A DNA stretch of 17,217 bases, from assembly GCA_027596945.1 (NCBI GenBank), contig JADGJH010000538.1, forward strand, positions 1 to 17,217, read 5' to 3'. Both the position numbers and the translations under genes were made by a program. The stretch is from Physocladia obscura (Eukaryota; Chytridiomycota; Chytridiomycetes; Chytridiales; Chytriomycetaceae). The notes under the pieces were generated by a model. The model was not told the DNA's origin. It saw only the letters and a program-made list of their open reading frames with translations, and made no database searches. Each line of letters begins with the position of its first letter. Position 1 is the stretch's first letter. Below are positions 10,101-17,217 of the stretch, one piece after another.

Positions 10101-11962
10101 TGGGTATACTTGCAATGACATTACTGATGGTGTTGGGAATATTCTTGATGGTGAAAGTTCCGTTTTAAATCCAGATCTGGAACATGAGGCTGCTCTTGGT
10201 TCTATAGAAAAAGTTGTGCCAGTTATAGAGGCCGGCGATAATGGGAACCAGCAAAATCTCACCATCCAGCAACCACCAGCTACTAAACGCGTGCTAAAGG
10301 CTGTTTCTGTGACGAGGTCCAATATTCCAGCTCCACAAGGACCATTCTTCCGGTTGGGGGATTTGTTTTCCATAGTGAAGAAACAAGTCGATGAAAACAA
10401 CAATGATGTGCTGGATGCAATACTGGAAGCTTTTGGGTTTACGAAATCTGATGACGGCCCATGGTCACTACTAAATAAGTTGCAATCAGAGATTTTTGCA
10501 ATAGGTTAGATAATTGTTTTTCTTTTTGAGAAAAACTGAAAAACAAAAAAAAAAATCAGGGACAGCAAGTTCAGACAAGCGTCGGCATTTTCTGATACCT
10601 TCAATATTATTTTCAAAAATTCATGAAATCGTTGTGAAAACTGTTCGAGAACGTACAAAAGACGCGATATTTGATTTGGAGCCGTTCGTTGTTTCCATGC
10701 CCACGGCATTATCCATTGAATCGTCAAATTCAGCACAATTACCAACAGCTACAACAAATAATTTGAAGTCATATGCTAGAGCTGTTAGAATGAAACCAAC
10801 AGCAACAACAAAGCCACCTTTAAAATCACAGCCTCATCTTCTTCAGCCTGTGGTAGTATTCTCTGATATAATTGGAATTCAAGTTTCTTCACATGACGAT
10901 TATGCTGCAGTATCCAAAGCACTTGAAAAACATAAAAAAGAGATGCGGAGAATTGAAAAAGATGCACGCGAAACATTGATACTGAAAAGGCAACTCGCAG
11001 AAGCTGCAAGTGTAGTTTCTGCTGCGCCTGTAAACGGAACTGTAATTTTGAGTTTAGATATAGAAGCGTATGGTTTGTGTTCTTCTGTTTTTTTTTCCTC
11101 TTAAATTTCATTTTATTAATTTGCTAATTTTATTTATATATTAATTTTTTTTTTATTTTTTTTTATTTTATATGTTGGTGCAGAACATGATCAAGATAAA
11201 ATTCTCGAAGTTGGATGGACGCTGTATAATCCAAAAATGACAGGAACTGCACTGATATCGAAACATTTCATATGCGAAGAAAACCAACATCTTGCAAATG
11301 GTCGATACGTGCCCGACAACCGCAACGAATTCCGGTTTGGTGACACAGAAATCGAGTCTCTGGATTATATTATTGATCTTCTCAAGGTTGACTTAAATGT
11401 TGATGTAACTGCAACCAAAGACGCGCGGACAGCTCCCGCAGTGCTTGTTGGACATGCCGTGAGTGGAGATATTGCATGGCTGAAGAAAGTCTGCGGAATT
11501 GATTTGAGGGTTGTAGAAAAAAATGAGGAGAATTGTGATGATGATGGAAGTGGCGGTGTTTTGGGTTCTACCATAGGAATAGCGGCGGTTGCGGCGACAG
11601 TGAAAGTAGGAGGCAAGGATGGCCTGAAAAATAAGAAATATGATAGTGGAAGTGGTGATGAAGTGAGTGATGAAAATTTTGCTGTGAGTGAGAAACATGG
11701 GGAGGGTGAGGAAATTCAATACATTTTTGATACTGCGGAACTGGATTGTGGTCTGAATGGTCGCTTGAAAGCGCAAAAGTTTTCTGTAAAGAAAATGTGC
11801 CTTGGGCTGGAAATTATTGATGAAGAGTCGGATGTGCCTTTGCACAATGCAGGAAACGATGCGTATTTAACTATGCAGGCCTTTTTGAAGATGGCAGCTA
11901 TTGCCACATCATCTTCTTCTGTTCCAACTTCTTCTACTTCTGCTTCTTTGTCCCTATTCTGA
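7164..11962 (+). CDS. Large Q-rich protein with C-terminal Gfd2/YDR514C-like DEDDh exonuclease domain
   Basis: My exons are 7164-8534, 8578-10504, 10560-11072 and 11184-11962, giving 1529 aa; all three joins keep frame. The first ATG is at 7164, but 7173 could also serve. Residues 1-1250 are mostly low-complexity: a glycine/threonine start, histidine/glutamine-rich tracts near 267-305, glutamine tracts near 514-560 and 700-720, and basic patches near 680-695 (KKKNSRRGKKKPK) and 898-908 that could be nuclear signals. A charged helical stretch (LEKHKKEMRRIEKDARETL) precedes the nuclease. The exonuclease fold shows Exo I as SLDIEAY (D1266, E1268), then ICEENQHLANGRYVPDNRN, Exo II as GHAVSGD (D1366) and Exo III as HNAGNDAY (H1491, D1496). 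That is a complete DEDDh set. The YVPDN and HNAGNDAY words point to the fungal Gfd2/YDR514C family, linked genetically in yeast to Dbp5-dependent mRNA export, rather than to oligoribonuclease. About 65 acidic, glycine-rich residues (1383-1448) are inserted between Exo II and the next strand (IFDTAEL). Usual family members are much shorter. Activity and substrate are inferred. Confidence 0.85.
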
Positions 11963-12049
11963 CATCGTTAATGGAACCTTTTACAACAGAAGTGTATTTA
12001 AGAAGAATTTTTTTCTAACAAGAATTTATTAGAATCTTTTGTTTATTTT
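11963..12049. other. Convergent 3' intergenic gap with candidate poly(A) signals
   Basis: Only 87 bases separate the exonuclease stop from the ETF-QO stop on the other strand, so the two 3' UTRs probably overlap. On the minus strand, AATAAA words lie at 12042-12047 and 12025-12030, just past the ETF-QO stop codon, and are plausible polyadenylation signals. I see no equally good signal for the plus-strand gene before 12050. Confidence 0.4.
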
Positions 12050-14262
12050 TTAACAATTTGAATATTTTGGTCCACCACCACCTTCTGGAACCGTCCAATC
12101 AATATTTTGCGAAGGATCCTTTATGTCACATGTTTTGCAATGAATACAATTGCTTGCATTGATCTGAAATTTTTTCTTTCCTGCATTGTCAGGGTCATCA
12201 AGATACTCGTAAACCCCAGCTAAAATAAATCAAACCGAAAAGAATAAGCTCAATTCTATTCGTTTAAAAATGAATCAAGTTTGTTTACCTGGACAAAATT
12301 TTTGTTCAGGCCCACCATAAACTTGAAAATTAGTTTCCAACTGTTCTGTTGGGCCTCTTTGCAACTTCAAGTGAATGGGCTGATCTTCAATGTGACCTGT
12401 ACCAGTTCTCGAAACACTCTCAAGCAGCTCAAACGACAAGACGCCATCCGGCTTAGGGTATTCGATCGGGGTGATATCTTTGATTGGTTTCAAACTCTTA
12501 TAGTCGGGAGATCCGTGTTTGAAAGTCCACGGAGCTCGGCCTTTTAGAATCAACGTATCGAGCCCCGAGTACGCCAAACCACCATATAAACCTAATGGGT
12601 TGTGAAAGGATGGTCGAACGTTACGAACTTCGTGCAGCTCAGAATGAATCCACGACTTGTCATATGCTGTTTGGTAGTTGTCAAGTGTTATTGGAGCCGT
12701 GGATAGTGTTTCAGATGTGATGGATTCAAATGCCGCTTCGCCTGCCAAAATTCCTGAATTTTTTGGAAAAAAAGGTAGTAATTGGGACAAAATATTAGTA
12801 GATTGGCATAATTGAGGAAATTGAAATTAAAAAAACAATCCACGTCAAAAAATTTGCTGAATAAAAATACAAACCGCTTTTCATGGCAGTGTGAGTTCCT
12901 TTAATCTTTGGGACATTGACGAATCCGGCAGAGCAACCAATAAGCGCGCCACCCGGAAATGCAAGCTTTGGAACAGATTGTAAACCACCTTCGTTAAGAG
13001 CACGCGCTCCATAGCTCAATACCTTTCCACCTTCCAAGTACGATTTTATCAAAGGATGGTGCTTGTATCTTTGAAACTCTTTGTATGGAGAGAGGGTCGG
13101 ATTTTGATAGTCGAGGCCAACAACATATCCAATAGAAACCAAGTTTTCGCCAAAGTGATACATAAATGCGCCGCCGTAAGTTTTGTAGTCAACGGGCCAA
13201 CCGACAGTGTGAAGAACAAGACCAGGGTCATGTTTGGCCGGATCGATTTCCCAGACTTCTTTCAAACCCAGACCATACGTTTGTGGCTCTTTGTCTTTGC
13301 GTAAATTAAATTTGTGAATAACTTTTTTCGAAAGTGAGCCATGACAGCCTTCGGCAAAGAGAGTGACTTTTGCGCGTATCTCCATTCCACGCTCAAATGA
13401 ATCTTTGGGTAGGCCGTTGCGACCGATACCAACGTCATTTGTAGCGATTCCGGCAACAGATCCGTCGTCATTATAGAGAACCTTTATTTTTCAGTTTTCA
13501 GTTTATAGGATGTAAATAGGAAAAAAAAAGACCTCGCTGGCAGCAAAAGCTGGATAGATTTCCACGCCAGCCTCTTCGGCCTGTTCGCCAAGCCAACGAA
13601 CAAATTGCGACAGTGAAACAATGTAATTGCCCTTGTTGGACATTTGTGGTGGGTGAGGGATTGGGATAGATAAAGACTTTGTGAGAAAGTACATTTTGTC
13701 CTTCAGGGCGGGTTGGAGAAGTGGAGCACCTTTATCTGCCCAGTCAGGGATTAGTTCGTTGAGTGCGCGCGGCTCGAGAACAGCTCCTGACAAAGTGTGG
13801 GCGCCTAGAAATAAATAAGTAAATAAGTCGCGCAAATGCAATCAACAAATAAAACACACCGACTTCCGAGCCTTTCTCGACAACAAACACGCGCACTTCT
13901 TTGCCATGAAGTGCGGCAAGTTGGCGGATGCGAATTGCGGCAGACAATCCAGCGGGGCCAGCACCGACAATACACACATCAACCTCCTCGGAAAAGCGCT
14001 CACTGTCAAGTAACGCACGTGCTTCGACATCAGCCTCGGTGTCGGCTGGCGCAGCGGTGGCCAGCCCACGTGGGCGCGTGAACCCATGTGAATAACGATT
14101 ACAGAAGTGATTACCGCGTGGGTATGCGCCGAATCTGCTGCACGCGTCGGTCGTTACCGAGAGTCTATTTTTCGAGCTTGTGCTGATGCTGCGACTCAGT
14201 CCGACCAATGCCACTGCTGCGTGGTCCACCCGTTTTTTGATCCCGGAAACCTGTCGGATCAT
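12050..14262 (-). CDS. ETFDH: Electron transfer flavoprotein-ubiquinone oxidoreductase (ETF-QO), mitochondrial
   Basis: My exons on the minus strand are 14262-13860, 13804-13533, 13481-12875, 12753-12289 and 12219-12050, giving 638 aa (animal enzymes are about 617). The start ATG at 14262 has A at -3. It opens an arginine/serine-rich presequence with few acids up to about residue 70, as expected for mitochondrial import. Residues 96-105 carry the FAD-binding [10 protein letters not shown]. Landmark family words follow: [64 protein letters not shown] and [10 protein letters not shown]. The C-terminal [4Fe-4S] ligands are C581 (FCP) and C607, C610 and C613 ([16 protein letters not shown]). The enzyme takes electrons from ETF, reduced by acyl-CoA and some amino-acid dehydrogenases, and passes them to ubiquinone at the inner membrane. 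All key residues are present. Introns are 55, 51, 121 and 69 nt. Confidence 0.97.
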
Positions 14263-14357
14263 TTTTCTGATAAAAACAATTGAAGAAAACACCAAGCATC
14301 AATTGCCGCAAAGAAAATATAAAAAGAAAACAAGATCAAATCAACAATTTTTGATTC
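14263..14357 (-). promoter_or_regulatory. Compact gap holding MAPK 3' end and ETF-QO 5' region
   Basis: Both neighbours are on the minus strand, so these 95 bases must contain the end of the kinase transcript and at least the proximal promoter and 5' UTR of ETF-QO, unless the ETF-QO promoter extends into the kinase gene. The strand read by these genes has T-rich runs (ttgttttctttttatattttc) but no clear TATA box. The role is inferred from position only. Confidence 0.35.
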
Positions 14358-16239
14358 TCATTGAATTTTCATGTCGCGGATGTTCAATTCCTCTTCCAGG
14401 TCATTTGGTCCTTCAAGAATTACGTCGGCATCTTCATATCGAGGCACATTTTGGGCTTGCTTGTGGTCAATATTCATGTGGCTGTTATTTGAACAATAAA
14501 TTTTCATATTATAAGTTTTTGAAACGAACCTCTGTCTTCTCAAACGATTATTGCCGCCTTTCGCTTCATCCTTAAATTGTTTAACTTCGGCTGCAATGAT
14601 TTCTGTGGTTCGTAAAGTCAGAAGACAAAGAGAAAAAATTCTTCCAGTTTAACTCAACTCATAATATCTTCAATCGATTGCGCAGATTCGAAAGAATAGT
14701 CGAAAAGCTTTGGGTGACTGGGCTGTTTTAGCAGGGGGTTTTAAGTGGACCCCAGAATTAAAGAAATATTCATGCTTACTTCGTCATCCGGCTGATGAAA
14801 CGATGCCAAATAAGGATGCTTGAGCGCCTGTTCGGCTGTTATACGTTCAACTGGACTAAACTCCAACAAGCGCGAAAACAGATTCAATGCATCTGGCTCC
14901 GCTTTTGGAAACAAACGTGTGAGATCCATTTTGCTGTAATGTGGCCATGAACGGAGGTGTTTCAATACCTATTTAAAATCATCAAGGGAATAACAGAAAA
15001 TCCCTAATATATTAATGTAGAAAATAATTTTAACTTACACGAGATGTGCAAAGCGGCGTCAATGCAGAGTCTGGTGGAGTTCCAATTACAGAAAATACTC
15101 TCTGCAATTGGTCAATATCTGACAAAAAACAACAGATTAAATAAAAGAAGAAAAAGAAACGGAAAAAGAAACAAGTATACAGTCTTCTCCTCTGAACAAG
15201 ACTTTTCCAATCATGAGTTCGCCTTGAATACATCCAACTGACCAAATATCAACTTATGAAAGAAGGAGAAAAAGACGTTAAAGATAGAAACAATAATCAT
15301 AAATATGTAGCATTACGGGATTTCGAATAGTGCTTTGGAGAAAGAACTACTTCCGGAGCGCGGTAGTATCTTGTCGCAACATATTCTGTGTTTACAAACT
15401 GTCCTGTTGCACCAGAAACACTTCTAGCCAATCCAAAGTCGCAAATCTGCGGGGAAACAAAACATAGAAATAGGTGAGACAAGTGATTGATTAAGTTTGC
15501 AAATTAATAGGCCGTGAATTTCATACTTTCAACTCGCAGTCAGCATTCACAAGCAGATTACCTTGAATTTTAATTGAGTAAAATTTTCTGGCTTATTTTT
15601 TTTTTTTGGAAAATCTCACCAGGTTTCAGATCTCTGTGTACAATGTCAGCACTATGCATCCACTTCAATCCACGAAGAATTTGATAAACAAAATATTGAT
15701 AGTGCTGATTAGTGAGACCTTGGCCAGACTTGATAATTTGATTTAAATCAGCTTCCATCAACCCTTCAACTAGATAAAGCTCATTGAAAATTTTTTCTCC
15801 ATTGATATCACAATCTAAAAATTGTGTAATCTGATGTGACATCAATAAAAGAAGAAAAAAAATAAAAAACATTATCATAATCGTCATACATTATCATGAC
15901 CATGAAGGTGACGCAGAAGCTTCAGCTCTCTTAGAGCTCGTTTCGCCAGAATACCTTCTTGAAAGTTTCGTGCACCAACTTTTTTGATTGCAACTTCGGC
16001 TCCAGTTTCGACATTTGTTGCCGCCCTGTTGTTATTGGACAGATGTGCAGGGGGAAAAAAAAATTTGGAACAAGATAATTAATGTTTTTGACGCGCTATT
16101 ATTAACAAGAAACAAATTTTGTCGACTTGCTACTTACGAACCATACAACACCATAAGCACCCTTTCCGATCTCTCGGTTAAATTTGTATTTTTTCGTGAT
16201 CTCCGGTGGAACAGCCGCCTCTTTGGATTTTGATGACAT
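14358..16239 (-). CDS. SLT2: Slt2/MpkA-type (cell-wall integrity) TEY MAP kinase
   Basis: My model has eleven exons on the minus strand: 16239-16142, 16025-15890, 15830-15620, 15561-15527, 15446-15317, 15252-15181, 15118-15039, 14968-14780, 14722-14659, 14602-14530 and 14481-14358, giving 403 aa. The kinase is complete: glycine loop GKGAYGVV (25-32), lysine K47 (VAIKK), helix-C glutamate E66, catalytic HRD (143-145), DFG (163-165), activation motif TEY (180-182) and APE (190-192). The block [16 protein letters not shown] followed by [16 protein letters not shown] is the Slt2/MpkA signature. The Fus3/Kss1 group has PSN rather than PGN here, and Hog1 has TGY. Such kinases act downstream of Pkc1, Bck1 and Mkk in the cell-wall-integrity pathway. 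The C-terminal tail is short and charged and lacks the long Q-rich tail of yeast Slt2. Exon 4 is only 35 nt. The exon 1 join uses GTTCGT rather than the stronger-looking GTAAGT five bases downstream, because only the former keeps frame and family spacing. Confidence 0.94.
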
Positions 16240-16401
16240 TTTTTCCAGCAACAATGAAATAATTGGACAAATTAATATATTTTTTCTCCTACCACCTCTT
16301 TTTTTTTTTTATAAGTGTTATTTTTTCATTTGCCTTGCTTTCCTCGTTTTTCCATCGCCTTCGAATCAATCCATCCATACAAACTTCAATCAATTGACTA
16401 A
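16240..16401. other. T-rich gap: MAPK 5' region and 3' flank of the next gene
   Basis: These 162 bases separate the kinase start codon from the stop codon of the cysteine-rich gene; both genes run on the minus strand. A plus-strand T10 run lies near 16300. No other gene is seen. The proximal kinase promoter should lie here. Confidence 0.4.
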
Positions 16402-16938
16402 TTAATGGTGTTCACTGTGACTTCCACGCTTCTTTTTTGATACAACCACGGGAGTTTCGGTCAATTGCTCAACCTCCTGACAAGTCTCGCAAATGGAAGT
16501 ATTCGAACCAGCAAACTCCAGTTCCTGACACGTATCGCATTTCCGACAATGAAACCAGTCTTTCGTTCGACACTCGACGCAATCCATGCAATGCCATACT
16601 TCATCGACATGGACCAATTGCTTCAAACAAAAAGACCAATAGTATTTTGAATCTGTTGAAAGTACGTTTTCGACAAGTACAGAGTCTGCTGCGTCGTCTT
16701 CAAGACCCACTTCTTCTTCTTCGTTATACACATCTTCTTCGAGGAGACGGTCTCGGTAGACGTCCGATGCGCGAACGAGACGGGCCAGACGTGCGATTAC
16801 GAATGGCGGGTCTGTGGACTCGTTGTCAAAGAATGGACAGTCGAGTCTGACGCGACTTTCGAAGCAATGGGTCGGCTCAGTTCGGCAACTGTGGAAAAGA
16901 AGAAAAAATAGTTGAAACATTTGCGGGAAAGTTGTCAT
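16402..16938 (-). CDS. Unidentified cysteine-rich, probably zinc-binding protein (3' part)
   Basis: The minus-strand frame ends at a stop at 16402-16404 and is reliably coding from about 16888. It has an acidic middle (EEDVYNEEEEVGLEDDAAD), then a dense cysteine/histidine cluster: VWHCMDCVECRTKDWFHC, RKCDTC and ICETC. It ends in a basic, histidine-containing tail (SKKKRGSHSEHH). The spacing resembles ZZ or B-box-like double-zinc folds, but I do not recognise the family. Two 5' ends are possible. A classic pyrimidine-rich 3' splice site ending at 16889 suggests earlier exons towards the window edge. Alternatively, an in-frame ATG at 16938 would start a 178-aa protein with a hydrophobic N-terminus. 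I prefer the spliced reading, which makes the gene incomplete here because the upstream sequence degrades at the window end. Confidence 0.6.
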   Translation of the reverse strand: MTTFPQMFQLFFLLFHSCRTEPTHCFESRVRLDCPFFDNESTDPPFVIARLARLVRASDVYRDRLLEEDVYNEEEEVGLEDDAADSVLVENVLSTDSKYYWSFCLKQLVHVDEVWHCMDCVECRTKDWFHCRKCDTCQELEFAGSNTSICETCQEVEQLTETPVVVSKKKRGSHSEHH

Positions 16939-17019
16939 GTTTAAATTTTCAAAAACACAGCTAAAATAAACGGCACTGATTGAGAAAATTCTTATTTTAA
17001 TCAGATCCACCTCTCTCAC

Positions 17020-17217
17020 TATTTTTTTTTTTTAAATTTTTTTTTTAAATTTTTAAATTTTTGTGCTGTCTTTCGCAAAGTTCGCTTATAATTAATTGCA
17101 AGGAAGGTTTTTTTTTTTTTTTTTTGGTTTGGTTTGGGATTTTTGATTTTTTTTTTTTTGTGGGGGGGGGGGGGAATTTTGGCGCCGGTTGGGGGGGAAA
17201 CCAAAGTTTAAGCCAAA
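17020..17217. other. Homopolymer-rich, probably low-quality contig end
   Basis: These bases are almost entirely runs of T, then G (a run of T near 17108-17125, another near 17150, and about a dozen G near 17161-17174), then a short mixed tail. The minus-strand frame here is a lysine-rich artefact of T runs. The pattern looks like an assembly edge or polymer sequencing error and not like biological sequence, so exons of the neighbouring gene may be lost in it. Confidence 0.6.

Noticed and set aside
9564..10403. A 279-codon open frame on the minus strand opposite the exonuclease gene
   Set aside because: It is antisense to a well-supported coding exon, has no family features, and its serine/proline/phenylalanine richness mirrors the sense codons. 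It is most simply a shadow.
17019..17204. A lysine-rich 61-codon minus-strand frame
   Set aside because: It is produced by homopolymer T runs in the suspected low-quality end.
1..17217. CRISPR arrays, tRNAs, rRNAs, bacterial-type operons or ribosome-binding sites
   Set aside because: The genes are intron-bearing and eukaryotic; no regular spacer arrays or cloverleaf-like sequences were noticed.

Overview
The window looks like nuclear DNA of a fungus, most likely an early-diverging (chytrid-like) lineage. The grounds are many short GT-AG introns (43 to 121 nt by my models), very tight gene spacing, a cell-wall-integrity (Slt2/MpkA-type) MAP kinase and a fungal Gfd2/YDR514C-type exonuclease domain. 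The phylum is an inference; no sequence marker here proves it.

Layout. Bases 1 to about 5165 form an AT-rich repeat graveyard with no intact gene. It holds a large inverted repeat (arms 20-176 and 840-992), a small open relic with a CxxC motif (675-875, minus), a LINE reverse-transcriptase relic (about 2364-2810, minus), a pair of AT palindromes (3042-3086) and a decayed PIF/Harbinger-type DDE transposase (about 4053-4895, minus). I count only six CpG dinucleotides in this 5.16 kb, and CpGs reappear abruptly from about 5172, just upstream of the first gene. This suggests a methylated and deaminated repeat compartment abutting an unmethylated gene compartment.

Bases 5250-16938 are gene-dense: an RNF121-like membrane RING E3 ligase (+, 6 exons, 460 aa), a 1529-aa glutamine-rich protein ending in a Gfd2/YDR514C-like DEDDh exonuclease domain (+, 4 exons), ETF-ubiquinone oxidoreductase (minus, 5 exons, 638 aa), an Slt2-type TEY MAP kinase (minus, 11 exons, 403 aa), and the 3' part of an unidentified cysteine-rich, probably zinc-binding protein (minus). 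Coding regions are 87 to 162 bp apart. Exon joins were chosen by reading frame and family conservation, without transcript evidence.

The genes do not form one pathway: ER/Golgi ubiquitination, RNA metabolism, mitochondrial fatty-acid and amino-acid oxidation, and cell-wall signalling are all represented, as expected for an ordinary chromosomal stretch. The last 200 bases are homopolymer-rich and look like a low-quality contig end. I found no tRNA, rRNA or CRISPR array, and no convincing new multi-gene system. The points most worth following are the CpG boundary, the decayed elements and the prion-like exonuclease.
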